Source: Cymodocea nodosa (taxonomy: Eukaryota > Streptophyta > Magnoliopsida > Alismatales > Cymodoceaceae). From it: 64,000 nt of DNA. The position numbers and the translations under genes were made by a program. Positions 32,944-45,104 of this stretch are shown here, piece by piece. The notes beneath the pieces are model-generated. The model worked only from the letters and a program-made list of their open reading frames with translations, made no database searches and was not told where the DNA came from. The stretch is taken from positions 6,882,001-6,946,000 of the forward strand of contig CM072337.1 in assembly GCA_036874045.1 (NCBI GenBank), in the 5' to 3' direction. The number at the start of each line of letters is the position of its first letter. Within the stretch, counting starts at the first letter, position 1.

Positions 32944-33980
32944 CTTCTTACGACGTGATCACTCCTCACAGTGGTTGTTAGTCACTGTGTTTGGATTAGA
33001 ATCGACCTGACATCTGGAAAGTATCCTCATGGACCTTCAATGGTTGGTGATTTTGGCGGTGGTGTGGAGCTTTAGGGAACTTCCAATGCTTCCTATAGTT
33101 AGCGCGGTTCTCCTCCTACACTTTTTCTTCATCTTTCTCTTCTTCTTTTATATTTCTTTTAGTAGTAACTACTTCTACTTAAATGATCGGTTGGATTTCC
33201 TTCGTTCATATCAATAATGGTGATTTCTTCTTCATTCCATGAGTGAATTCTTACGTGATACGTGCAATCATTGTTTTCCTTTGAATTTCTTGTTTCTGCA
33301 ACTACTACAGTGGCATGTTAGTAAATAAATGGTCTATGGAGTTAGTGTAACTCAATGGACTTACTTCATTGATTTAATTATAAAACATGTGCAACAAAGA
33401 AATAACTTATAAGCTTATAACATTAACACAACACGTTACCTTAGTGTATGTTCAAGTAACTCAACACGTATAGTTATGCTAACTATTCGAGTTCAACATG
33501 TGCAACTCATGTGACATAATAAAACATTTAAATTCAACACATGCATAATTCTAACTTAATGAGTTTAGATATTTTGGATACTTACAAACCTAACTATCTA
33601 ATGCTCAAATGCATTTCAGATAGTTAGCAGATAACTTACCGAACATTCACTTAAGTCATGCATTAAGGTTTCAACACGTGTACTCTAGGAAATAATAAAA
33701 TATTCTTTAAGCGTTTAAAACATAACTGTCTAGTAAATGCAATATAACTCTTTGAAATAATAGAAAATTCAGATACTTAAGAATTAAAAACCTATAATTC
33801 ACCGATAGTTCAGAAACGTACTTAATTAACGCTAATTCCTTGAAATTATGTAGATTCTTTCATTAAAGCATATAATAGTGCAATTATAACATAATGACTT
33901 AATTCTCATATGATAAGCTAAATATTATGCAATTAACCATCATTTAACTATTAATATTATGCACTTTTTCATTCTAAATA
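32944..33980 (-). repeat. Gypsy-4 3' LTR, U3-proximal part
   Basis: Reverse-strand copy of the gypsy LTR start, beginning TATTTAGAATG at 33980 (TG mutated to TA). It includes the CGGATAGTTA/TAACTATC palindromes near 33570-33640. It abuts the polypurine tract at 33981. Confidence 0.88.
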
Positions 33981-33997
33981 CTTCCCCCATATTTAAA
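33981..33997 (-). other. Gypsy-4 polypurine tract
   Basis: On the minus strand TTTAAATATGGGGGAAG lies directly before the LTR start. This defines the true 3' LTR junction of the gypsy family, about 1.3 kb downstream of the ATTGAGGACAATG block. Confidence 0.85.
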
Positions 33998-35670
33998 TTT
34001 TGCTAGTTCCTTAACAAACTACTAAGATCTAACTAGTTGGTCTTTCTAAAGTGCTAGAACTAAGTCTTCATTTTGTATCTTCAAAATACATAGATTAGAT
34101 TAATATAAAAATATTCTGTATTTTTCAGTAATCTATTTTAACATTGTTTTCTCCTCTCCAACCTAGAAATATATTTAAACATATGTAAATTACATACAAA
34201 ATATACTAGCATCATAGGTGGTAATTATATTATCATTTTTTTTCTTTTTAAACATCTGTTATTCTGAATTTTTCAATATGATTTCTAGAATAAATTTCAA
34301 CTACATACAAATCAAAACACAATTCAACTCAATATGATTAAAACAAGAAGAATAATGAATTGTATATCAAATAAACAACTTCAAAAGTCTAATCTAGGTT
34401 CATACTTTAGTAATCTTAGATAACAAAAAATATACTCGATTCAAAAGATATCTGTATTTCATAAAACACTTTTATCTTTCAGAACAATATATGCATATTT
34501 GTACTTTAAAAGTCAATTTGAAAAGTTTGAATCATACAAGAGCTTTCTAGTGTACCCATGTATCGAGCTTTCAGTCAACAATCCCAGATCTGATTAGGAT
34601 CTTAAGTTGCTAGATTTAAAGAGTCTTTTTTCAGGTCAACAATCCTTACATACCTATCTGCTCAAGTACAAAAGGCTCGTGATCAAACAAATCAATAAAC
34701 TCTTAAAGTTTCTCTTTTTTTTCCTCTTTTTTCTTTTCAACACAGCATATATACGTATTTCATTAATACAAATGTAATAAAACACAAATCTCATATAATC
34801 CTGCTTCTATAATTTATTGAAAACATGAATCTATATCAATAAACTCATACTTTTTTTGTAGTTTAATAAGATTTACACATAAATCATTCTACATGTTTAA
34901 TCAATCAAATTAAATGTATCCTTGATCATATGTATTTCATTTAATCCAAAAATCAACATTTTAGCTCTTTCAGGATTTCAAATAATTTATTGAGTTTTAG
35001 TTAAACATTCTGATTTCTTTTTAAAATCGTGAAACTGTTAAACTCATAAAATTCAGCAAAAACATAGGATACTATATCTAGATTTATATTAATAGTAAAA
35101 TTTTGTAGCATCTTATATAAGATTCTAAATATAACAGTCAAGCAGTTATAGTTCTTAAAAATTTTACAATTTCAATTATCAGATAGTTATAGGAAATTTC
35201 TGTTAATTACAAGAAATTCATAAAATTTTCTTTTCAATTTCCACAGAAATTTGCAGCATAATCCTAGTTCCTCTAATTAACAAAATTACTTGGATTTAAT
35301 CTAATTACCTCCCCCCCATACCTACATTTTGCACTGTCCTCAGTGTAAAAGATTTTACTGTAAATACAGAAAATGTTAGCAGACATGAATATTGTTTCGT
35401 TGACTTAGCACCTAACTCAACGAACTTAATTCGTTGAGTTAATGAATAACTCCACGAACTGAGTTTGAATCTAAATTCAAGATAAGTAATCAATTATATA
35501 CCTTGTTCTTTTGTATCTCCTTCAATATCTTCCAACTTTTGATTTTGAAAAACTTCTCATTCACACATAAAAGTAGAATATATAACAAAATAACATTTAA
35601 CAACAAAACATAAATTGTTAAATCAGTGTCTTGTGTGGAACCTAGGCTCATATGCCTTTGGTGGCTTACA
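33998..35670 (-). other. Gypsy-4 3' untranslated region
   Basis: AT-rich noncoding DNA matching gypsy-1 21766-23128 on the opposite strand, with the ATTGAGGACAATG-like block and G-rich tract at 35307-35350 (minus) and the GGCATATGAGCCTAGG block near 35650. No reading frame on either strand is worth calling. Confidence 0.8.
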
Positions 35671-37883
35671 TGTTAGAACCCGAGTATTTTGATAATACAA
35701 AACCTATGTGTTGAGTATTTTGTTTTGATGATGTGTGCTAAATGGAAATAATCATATTTTCTCAATTACTATTGCTTGTGAAAAGAAATTAAAATCATCA
35801 ATGTATACAGAAAAAGTTTACTGATATAAATACTTGTCTGTATTGGATCTGAAATTATACTGTTAAATAATTAGTCGTTTCATTGCATTAATTTCTCATG
35901 TAACTAAACATTAAGTTAACGTGTATTTTCATATTGAAAAGCATGATATGTTTTAAAGTTTAGACAGTGCACGTTTAGACAACTCGTTAAGTTAGAGTTT
36001 TGTTTGTATAGAGATCATGTGACAACTAGTTAAGTTAGAGGCTTAAAGGTTAAAATAGGTCACGTGAGAACTCGTTAAGTTAGTGTTATACACGTGGTGA
36101 AATTATAAGTTACAAATGTTATATTGTATCATGTGAGGTGCACATGTTTAACTCGTTAAGTTAACATAACTAAACGTGTTGAGTTGTTATATTGAACACT
36201 AAGGCAACGTGTTAGGTTAGCGTTATAAACTTAAGTTGTTATTTCTGCACGTGGTAAAATTCTTATTATAAAAACATTTGTTTATTGCTGAATCGGTGAG
36301 TTAAAGATTTTCGGAGACTTATAGTCGTAACTATCCGAAAGGTAACTTAAGTCATGTTTTCAGGTCTTGACACGTGTCTCACTAGTTTTATGAGAAAAAA
36401 AGTTTTTCAGTGACTTACAACCGTAATTATCCGAAACTTAAACTGTTTTCAGTGAGTCATCATTTAACTTTTCGAAAGAAAGGTTAAACTGGTTCGTTGA
36501 GTTATCCATAACACCATGGACTTAGTTCGTTGAGTTATCCATAACACCACAAACTTAGTTCGTTGAGTTATCTACAGTACTAGTCACGTGAATTAGCACA
36601 TGAGGAACTCGTTAATCTTTAGTGAGTTACAGACTTAAGTATCTAAAGAATTAATTTAAAGCAACAACAGCATTGTCGGACAGTTAGAAGAATAACTATC
36701 TGAAATCATAAAGTCTTCGAAGAGTTGTGAAAGGCAGTTGGCTGAATGATTGGAAAGTTAAGGAGTTAACTATCTGAAAGCTCAAGGAAAATCGAAAAGT
36801 TAGAGAGGCTAACTATTCGAAACTTAAGTCATTCAATTAACCACGTGCAGAAATCCAGAACAAAAGCTTAAAAGACTTTTTCGGAGAGTTAGAAAGATAA
36901 CTATCCGAAATTTGAAGGATTTCGGTGAGTTACAGGTATAACTATCCGAAACTTAAGTTATCTTATTACGCACGTGCAGAATTAAAGAGACAGTAGTTGG
37001 AAGCTTAAAAGAAAAATCGGAGAGTTACTATAGTTAACTATCTGGAAGTCAATAGTTTTTCGGTAAGTTAAAACTACAAGTGTCCGATCACTTGACATCT
37101 CACGTGAGCAACTAAAATCCTCACGTGACATAGACAACAGGATTTAAGTGAAGGTTCGGTAAGTTATAGACGCTCTTCGGTGAGTTATTCATATAACCAT
37201 TCGAAAATTAAAGGAAATCGGAAGGTTACTTATTGAACATCAGACAGAACAGTAACTTACCATATTTAGGTCTGATTATTTAGCAAGTACAACAGAATAC
37301 ATCCGTTGGAAGAAAAATGTGATCGTTATACCTTTTGGTATAAATATGAGAAGTTTAAGAGAAGATCAGATAGAGATAACGATCATACATTATACAGTGA
37401 GCTACACATAATTCCAGATACACTCTCAACTCTGCAAACAGTCAAGTATACTCTTGAAGATTCACTACAGAAAAGCTGTGTGTGCCAAAACTCTGATAGA
37501 AAAATTCAAAGCTATTGGTTCGTGAGTTTCAAACTGAAAACTCATTGTTGGTTGAGAGCTTCAACTTGAAAGCTCGAGAAGGGAAGGTTAGTTATTGAGC
37601 TTATACCTGAAAGCTCTAAGTGTTGGTTCTTGCTTCAACCTAAAAGCAAGTGTTGTAAGTATTTGAATACTTAGTGAAGCCCAAGTGTATCTTGGGGGTG
37701 GACTAGCCAAGTTGGTGAACCACCTAAAAATTGTTGTGTGCTAATTTCTTTTTACTTCTTTGCTTACAGTTAATTCATCTCATCTCACTATTTTGTAGAA
37801 TCAATCAATTCTAACTTAAAAGAATTAAAAACTTACACACCTTCACATTCACCCCCCCTCTAGTGAGCCTATCGATCCTAACA
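35671..37883 (+). repeat. Copia-A-type solo LTR, complete (2213 bp)
   Basis: TGTTAGAACCC to GATCCTAACA with a perfect 5-bp target duplication TTACA (35666-35670 and 37884-37888), inserted in the gypsy-4 3' UTR next to ORF4. It is about 870 bp longer than the copia A 3' LTR. The extra length is mainly additional palindrome units (about 35960-37210) with both arm families (AACTCGTTAAGTTAG early, CGGAGAGTTA later). TATA-like TATAAATA is near 37340. Confidence 0.93.
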
Positions 37884-37888
37884 TTACA

Positions 37889-38219
37889 AGCAAGCTAGTT
37901 GGTTTCCCAAAATAGATTCCAACAAATTGGATTGATATTTTATTTTTCTTTTCTTTTTTTTCTAAAAATAAATGCAAAGTACATACAACATTAAAAGTAC
38001 AAAATCACAATTTAAGAACATGATTGAAAAGTAATGACAAATGGAATAAACATGCTAGTCCAAGTAAACTTTTTAGGCATAATTCTTCCTGTTATTAATT
38101 CTGTTTTAATGCAGTCTGCTTTCCTTTTTAACTTGTAAACTTGCAGTATGTTATCAATACTAAATATAAGTGTATTACCATTAATGAATTGAAATGTAGA
38201 AAGGGATCCTTTTCTGATC
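37889..38219 (-). pseudogene. Gypsy-4 ORF4, C-terminal part
   Basis: On the minus strand from about 38219: SWIRKGSLSTFQFINGNTL, IFSIDNILQVYKLKRK and GRIMPKKF, then 3' UTR. It aligns closely with the gypsy-2 ORF4 C-terminus. It is separated from the rest of ORF4 by a solo LTR at 38225-40208. Confidence 0.8.
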
Positions 38220-38224
38220 CAAGA

Positions 38225-40208
38225 TGTTTAGAATGAAAAAGTGCATAATGTTAATGATTAAATGATGGTTCATTGCATAATATTTAGCTTATCATATGAG
38301 AATTAAGTCATTATGTTATAATTGCACTATATATGTTTTAATGCAAGAATCTACATAATTTCAGGGAATTAATGTTAATTAAATATATTTCTGAACTGTT
38401 AGTGAGTTACATGCTTTGAAATTCTTAAGTATCTGAATTTGCTATTATTTCAGAGAGTTACATTTCATGTACTAGATAGTTATGTTTTAAATGCTTAAAG
38501 AATATTTTATTATTTCTTGGAGTATACATGTTGAAACCTTAATGCATGACTTAAGTGAATGTTCAGTAAGTTCTGTTAACTATCTGAAATGTGTTTGAGC
38601 ATCGGATAGTTAGGTTTGTAAGTATCCAAAATATTTGAACTCGTTAAGTTACAATTATGCATGCGTTGAAATTAAATATTTTATTATGTCACGTGAGCTA
38701 CACATGCTTAACTCGTTAAGTTAGCATAACTATATGCATTGAGTTACTTGAATATACACTAAGGTAACGCGTTGTGTTAGTGTTATAAGCTTATAAGTTA
38801 TTTCTTTATTGCATGTGTTTTATAGTTAAGTTAACGAAGTAAGTCCATTGAGTTACACTAAACTCCATAGACCATTTATTTTCTAACATGCCACTATAGC
38901 AGTTGCAGAAATAAGAAATTTGAAGGAAAACTATGATTGCACGTATCACATAGGAATTTACTCGTGGAATGAAGAAAAAATCACCATCGTTGATATGAAG
39001 GAAGGAAATCCAACCGATCATTTAAGAAAAAACAGTTATTATTGAAATAAATATAAAACACGAAGAAAAAGTGTGGGAGAGAGGTGGAGAACCACGCTAA
39101 CTACAGGAAGCGTCGGAAGTTCCCTAAAGCTCCACACCACCACCAAAATCACCAACCATCAGAGGTCTGTGAAGATACTTTTCGGATGTCAGGTTGATTC
39201 TGAGCCAAACACGGTGACTGATAATTATTGTGAGGAGTGATCATGTCATAGGAAGGGAAGCCATTTTCACTAAGCACCGACTCATATCTTAGGAGATCGT
39301 AAAGCTTCTAGCATTGGTTTCAGGTTGATGCCAGTATGCTGAAGAGGAGATCATCTTGTAATTCTTGGTTCATGATTCTATAGGGAGAGGAGACAAGATT
39401 TTAAGTGATTAAGTTTTCAGTGGTGTAATCGCGTTGCATGTAGTGATAGAAGTTTTTATTGTCAATAGAGATTTTTACATTTCACCTTTCGCTCATCTTC
39501 AAGAACATGTCAAAAAAAAATACAAAAAACAACTAATTATCTGTGTTTACATTTAGTATTAAAGTGTTGTATTGTTTGTTTTGTATCGTGATTAATGTTA
39601 TCATTGTTAGTATTGTGAATGTTTTATGTTTGTTTGATTTAGAAAATAGAAAATAGTTTATTATTTACGGAAATTGATTCATCCCAGATACTTAAATATT
39701 TTAATGGTTACTGTTAGAAATATTTGAATGTTAGTGTTGCTTAATGATAAATCTAATATTAACTAACATTAAAAAGCTTAATTGATGTTATTTACATTCT
39801 GTGAAACCACCCAATGGCTGACCAAATTCCTCTATAAATAGTAGTATTTAACTGGAAAGGTAGGCTCATAGAGTTAACTTAAGTCCACGAGGTTAGTCTA
39901 TTGAGTTAACCATAACTCTATGAACTAAGTCTGTTGAGTTAACTGTAACTCAACGGAGTGCTTAACTAAACACATATAAACTCCAATATAAAAATAAAAA
40001 TAGTACACAATTCTTACTCAATCTTTGTGGGATTGACCTATACTTGCACACAAATACAATATATACTATACACTTGTAGTTAAAATACAAATTAGACTTA
40101 ATATCTAATTTGTGTGAAAGGTTGTTTGATTACTTCTAAAGAATTGATTAATATAAGCATAAAAACAAATCAAACAAGTTTTTGATTTAACTTTTTACAA
40201 CCCAAACA
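38225..40208 (+). repeat. Gypsy solo LTR in gypsy-4 ORF4 (1984 bp)
   Basis: TGTTTAGAATG to CAACCCAAACA, flanked by CAAGA (38220-38224) and AAAGA (40209-40213), a target duplication with one difference. The undisturbed ORF4 of gypsy-2 confirms the target sequence. This copy gives the clearest ends of the gypsy LTR. It carries CGGATAGTTAG (near 38600), CACGTG, CCATTGAGTTAC and a TAACTCAACGG near 39945-39956. Confidence 0.93.
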
Positions 40209-40416
40209 AAAGATAATGTAGTTGTTTTTATTTCTACATATATTTCAATATATTCCTTTTCCCACTTCCATTCATTTAGGTCTTTCATAATCCATATTTG
40301 AAATTTCAACAATTCATCCTACCATCTTACCAGACAGAAAGTAGGATCATCATGTTCATTATACCATACTCCTAATTGAATTTTATCATGTTCTACAAAT
40401 GGTGGTTTAGCTATAT
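40209..40416 (-). pseudogene. Gypsy-4 ORF4, central part
   Basis: On the minus strand: NIAKPPFVEHDKIQLGVWYN, EHDDPTFCLVRW, a stop, DELLKFQIWIMKDLNEWKWE and YIEIYVEIKTTTLS. It matches gypsy-2 ORF4 closely and is cut upstream at 40416 by the element B LTR. The N-terminal part is not in the window. Confidence 0.8.
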
Positions 40417-41625
40417 TGTAGGATCGTTGTATCACAAGAGGGGGGTGAATTGTGTCTTTAGTAATTAAATTACCAGCAGAAAAAACAAGAGCACAAAACA
40501 CTCATAAATAAAATTCTATTCTTTATAAAATTTAAAGACAGAATTTACAATATCTTTTCAGTTCAATTCCCTTCTTGACGGTTTTGATACAGTAATGTCC
40601 GATATACAATTCAAATAGAAAATGAAGTCCTTATTCAAAACTAATTTCGAATTGTATAAAACCTGATCTTTATGCACAGCTCCTTTCCTTCTTTTTGCTC
40701 AGCTTCTGTATCTCTTCTTCTCTAGTTGTCGAATTTCCAAACTTCTTGTGTTTGCAGCTCTTTTTCTGAAATTACTTGGAATTTCGAACTTCTTCTGATG
40801 TTGGAGAACTTTTCTGAATATGAATATTCAAACTTAACTTTTCAGTTAGGGATCCAGATTGAATATTTAGACTTGATTTTTGAGATTGGGATCCTCTGAT
40901 GTAATGTAGCTCGTACTCTCTATTAGTAGTCGAACTCTGACTTCACGTTCAACATGTTCAACCACTTAATCCACGTACTAATTTTTTCTTTAATCCAAAT
41001 TACTATCTTTTTGAATTTCCACTTTCTCCACTATCATTTTGAATTTTCACGATCTCCACTCGTAGATTCACCGAAACTTTATCTTCCTAGAGATTTGTAG
41101 AATATCTTCTAAGTCTTCATTTTAGTCGAACACTTATCCTTTAAGTCTTGTAAAAACTTGAACACTTATCTGTAACTCTTTGAGTTTTTGCACCTACAAA
41201 ACACGTGACTGAATATAGCAAACTTATCTGTTCGTTAGTCATTTTATAAAACTCAAACAGTTATCTATCCATGCATATAAAAACTCGAATAGTTATCTAA
41301 CTCTTCAATTTTCATTATCGAACGCACATGGAAAACATGTGACAACTTAAAACATTAAAAACACACGTGTAGATAACTTAACTATACGAGTTTTTAACAT
41401 AACTATTCAAACAAAATTAAATGTTAACTATCTGAAAGTTTGACTATCAAAAATCTAACTATTCGAAAACTTTAACTATCTGAAAGTTAACTATCCAAAA
41501 TAAAAATGAAACTTTCTGATAACTTGTTAACATTTAATTACGTAACAATTATACTTAGAGAATATTATTTAGACTTATTTAAAAACTTTAATAAAACATA
41601 TATCATCAAAATAAAATTCCTAACA
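40417..41625 (-). repeat. Element B 3' LTR, second copy (1209 bp)
   Basis: On the minus strand TGTTAGGAATTTT (41625) to GATCCTACA (40417), inserted in gypsy-4 ORF4. It matches 23879-25092. U3 holds TAACTATC/CGAA arms near 41400-41520, ACTCGAATAGTTA arms near 41280-41310, and CACGTG boxes. A purine tract on the minus strand (AAAAAGAGAGAGAT) sits at 41626-41639. Confidence 0.88.
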
Positions 41626-41760
41626 ATCTCTCTCTTTTTGATGATGTCAAAACCTAATAAGTTAAATAATCTATCTTCTCTCCCTTTTTGGCATTACAAA
41701 AAGTAAATAAAATGTAAGGAAGAAAAACTTGCTAAGTATATATCGTTTAAAAAGATATTT
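41626..41760 (-). other. Element B polypurine tract and 3' untranslated region
   Basis: Short noncoding stretch between the accessory ORF and the LTR. It aligns with 23715-23878 on the plus strand, with a second purine tract near 41675-41685. Confidence 0.75.
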
Positions 41761-43267
41761 TTAAACATGCATAACTTTCGTGGATAAGCATAAACTGTTT
41801 AAAGAAAACTGTTTTAAACATAAATTGTCAAAAACAAGTATATGATCATTAAATGCAATAAACAATTTACATAATGTGATTTCTTTAGCATAAAGATAGC
41901 ATTTGCCAACTTCTGCACCATGACCAAACCTATGAAAGAGTGAAGCATGCAGTATTTTTGCAATAAAACGTGCCTGGTCATTTAAATCATTTAGTAATCT
42001 CATTGGATTGTTGGCAGTCGGATCTTTGGCTAAACTTTTAATGTCCCATCCCAACTGATACACCTGTTTTCTTTTTGATAATTTAACTCCTTCATTTTTC
42101 AGACTGAGTACTTGATAAAGTAATTCTGGAATTAAATATATATCATAGTCTTGTATATTGGAAATAGGAATACCTTCTTCCACTGTTAAGTTTGAGTAAA
42201 AACAACTTATAAGTTCTGGTATAACTAGATGGCTTGGCTGTTGTGGAAGCAGAGTCAATAAGCCTTGAAATTCAAACATTTCTCGTATATGTGCCATCCT
42301 TTCAAACTTAACTGGTTTTGAATATAAAACTGTAAAGGTTTTATATGTCTGAAATTTTTCATAACAGGAACTATTTTTGAACCATAATAATGTATTTTCG
42401 TCTAAATTCTGTTCAGGATTAGGTATTTTCTTATCATGATGTTTTGATTAAGGACTTGTTTCAATAGTATCAGCAGCATCTATATTTTCAAATCTTTTAG
42501 AACTAGTGGAATTTTTATCAAAGCTAGTATAAATGTCTGAAATATCTATTATTGTCGTATTAATAATCTGTTGAATTTCCTTTGTTTGTACTTCTTGAAA
42601 CATATCAGTATCAACAGTCTTTGTATTTTTCTGGTTGTTCAGGAGGTTCTAAAGTTTTCTTAATTTCTCTTGTTAAAAGCACATGCGGTCTTGATGGTCC
42701 TTCACTATGATGCCTAGGTGGTAATAATGGGATATAGAGTTTTAAGCTCTCAACCTCTGCCATTTTTAGTTGATAAACTTTTTGTCCTTCATTGCGAAGG
42801 CCCATTTTCCAAATGGTAGTTTTCTGTTCATCAATAAATTGTTGAATGTCGTTTAAAACAGCTGGGGGAAAATAATGTTGAGAATACAAAGACTCTAATT
42901 CTCTATTGGCATTTTCTATCATTGGTCCCTATTTCTTTCCTTAATAAGTGATAGATTGTACCGATTTTTCATGTACATGTCTAGAACTTGTAACAACCGC
43001 AGGGTTAGGTTGTAAAGTTCATTTCCATAGTTGTAATGTGGAAAGTTCGATCTGTTTTAGTTTAAACTGTGTTTTAGCATAATTTCAGATAAATTTCCAA
43101 TAGAAATTTTTCTCGTCTTGAACAGCTTTTCTAATTTCATGTAGTATTTCATTAGAAAAAGTATACCTTGAGTAGATTTCTTTGATCTAACTTTCTATCT
43201 TCTGAAGTTCCATCTCTCTTTTCTACACTTTTGTCATTCTACCACGTCCTCATCCATGTCCTGACAT
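41761..43267 (-). pseudogene. Element B accessory ORF, relative of gypsy ORF3
   Basis: About 500 codons on the minus strand; the start is probably ATG at 43267 (MSGHG, then GRGRMTKV after a stop). N-terminal part: REMELQKIES, resembling KELQKVES of gypsy ORF3. An open segment at 42611-42922 has NDIQQFIDEQKTTIWKMG and LPPRHHSEGPSRPH. The C-terminal domain (42470 to 41761) reads SCYEKFQTYKT, IREMFEFQGLLTLLPQQ, LISCFYSNLTVEEG, LIPELLYQVLSLKNEG, MRLLNDLNDQARFIAKIL, block by block parallel to gypsy ORF3 (FEFQGLL, FYANLREG, LLHNILGLKNEG, LNGKAHMVANIL). Shared by an element with a copia-like LTR and polypurine tract. Function unknown. Confidence 0.7.
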
Positions 43268-43610
43268 TGTCGATAAATCTTTGCTGTTCACTATAGAACT
43301 TAGTGGAAGTAAAGATTGTGAAACTAGGGTTTTACCAAGGTAGAAACACAAAAGGTTGTTAGTAAAACATTTATAACTCTTCGAGTTTATAAATGGATAA
43401 ACAGATTCAATCATTGAAATCATAAATATAAGATCCGTTACTGATAAATAACTCGAATGCTTACAATAATTGTACGAGTTTTACAACCGACAAAAGCAGA
43501 ATACTTAGCGTAACTATTCGTGTAAAGAAAATAACTATGGGCTAAGTGAAAAGTGAGAAAACTCGAAGACTTATGATAACTATTTGAGTTTTGAGAGCAG
43601 TAAAGCACAT
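43268..43610 (-). other. Element B noncoding region upstream of the accessory ORF
   Basis: Contains repeated AACTCGAA and TTCGAGTTT arms (43375-43590), for example GAAAACTCGAAGACTTA with TATTTGAGTTTT. It is interrupted at 43611 by the Tork element; it resumes at 52070-52218. Possibly an internal promoter region like those of the gypsy elements. Confidence 0.5.
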
Positions 43611-44565
43611 TGTTGATTTCTTAACGAATCGTTCAGTTAACCTTCTATGACACGATACTGAAACACTCAGCTCTAAACTCACCGATGCTAGGAGTGAAGA
43701 GTAAGAGAAGAAATAATACAGAGAAGAAATAGGATTTATGTGGTTCAGCAACAGTCTACGTCCATAGAGAGTTGAGGGTTCCTTATGAGTTTCGGCACAA
43801 TCAACCGCAATGTTTTACAACATCATAAAGGTTTATATACTACCCAACTTAGGGTTTATAAACCTTTAATTACATATAGGCCATTACAATAGAGAAACAA
43901 TGCTTCAGAGAAGAGGGGATTAATTTTAGAGCCTTATCTTCTTAACTCTCCGAAATCTGCAACATTTCGGATAGTTACAGACTTAACTATCCGAAGAGAA
44001 TATTCTTTCTGAACGGGCAGTACAGTACCAAGTTAACTGTCCAAGAGATTCTGTATTTCGGATAGTTACAAACTTAACTGTTCGAAAAGTCACTTACTTT
44101 TCTCTCTCTATCCTTTCGAAAGGTTATGCTGATAACTCACCGAAAATTGCATGTCTTTCGGATAGTTATACCTTAACTATTTGAAAACTCACTTAAGTGT
44201 CTTTTCAAGCATTTCGGAAGGTTCTGCTGATAACCCTTCGAAAAACTCATGAACTTCAGATAGTTACTACCTAACTATCCGAAGATCCACTTAAGTCACT
44301 GCTTTCCGGATCCTTGGCTTCTTAACTATCCGAAGATCCACTTAAGTGTCCTTTAAGTCATTTCGGATAGTTACAACTTAACTCTCCGAAATCTTCTAAC
44401 TTTTGGATAGTTAACTCAAAGCCTTCAGCTTAACTTTTATTTCCAAATACTTAGGTCTGTAACTTACCAAAAATATATAGCTGCCGGATACTTACTGCTA
44501 ACAAGCTTCTGATTGAACCTGGACTACTTGTGGCATACTCCACACCTACAATACTTGCCCTAACA
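43611..44565 (-). repeat. Tork element 3' LTR
   Basis: TGTTGATTTC to GCCCTAACA on the plus strand. It has a palindrome array at about 43930-44500 and a TATA-like TATATAAA on the minus strand at 43832-43839. The array is upstream of the TATA box in element orientation. Confidence 0.95.
43930..44500 (-). promoter_or_regulatory. Palindrome array in Tork LTR U3
   Basis: Repeated CGGATAGTTA with TAACTATCCGAA or TAACTCTCCGAAA partners about 5-8 bases away, with ACTTAAGTG boxes. These are the same motifs as in copia A and gypsy LTRs although the rest of the LTR is unrelated. It ends about 90 bases upstream of the TATA-like box. Confidence 0.6.
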
Positions 44566-44577
44566 ATCTCCCACTTG
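44566..44577 (-). other. Tork polypurine tract
   Basis: On the minus strand CAAGTGGGAGAT directly before the LTR TGTTAGGG, the usual form in Tork/Tnt1-like elements. Confidence 0.9.
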
Positions 44578-44620
44578 GAGTTTGTCACAATGATCGAAAG
44601 AAAAATCAATCTCTACACTC

Positions 44621-45104
44621 AGCTTACAAATTATTGCAACTGCTACTCAAATAATCATCAACTCTTCATCTCCTTCTACTTTTCAGTTTTTTAGGAGACC
44701 AATTAAGGCCATACAAAGCCTTAATTTCTGTAGATTCAGAACTTTGGTTAGTATATTTGCTGCATTTTCAGATCTAGCAATCTTCTGAAGATCTAACGTG
44801 TTCAGCTCTATCTCTTCCCTTATGAAATAAAATCTCATTCTCATATGCTTGGACCTTGAATGAGCTTACAAATTATTGCAACTGCTACTCAAATAATCAT
44901 CAACTCTTCATCTCCTTCTACTTTTCAGTTTTTTAGGAGACCAATTAAGGCCATACAAAGCCTTAATTTCTGTAGATTCAGAACTTTGGTTAGTATATCT
45001 GCTGCATTTTCAGATCTAGCAATCTTCTGAAGATCTAACGTGTTCAGCTCTATCTCTTCCCTTATGAAATGAAATCTCATTCTCATATGCTTGGACCTTG
45101 AATG
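44621..45104 (-). repeat. 242-bp tandem duplication at the 3' end of Tork pol
   Basis: 44621-44862 and 44863-45104 are near identical; I see two differences. The unit codes for the end of RNase H (FHSRSKHMRMRFHFIREE, ADILTK), so the C-terminus is repeated. 242 is not a multiple of three. Confidence 0.92.

Noticed and set aside
37306-37569. 87-codon plus-strand reading frame in the 2213-bp solo LTR (also 30223-30450)
   Set aside because: Falls in the transcribed leader part of the LTR downstream of TATA. The two related LTRs align here but the amino acid sequence is not conserved in frame.
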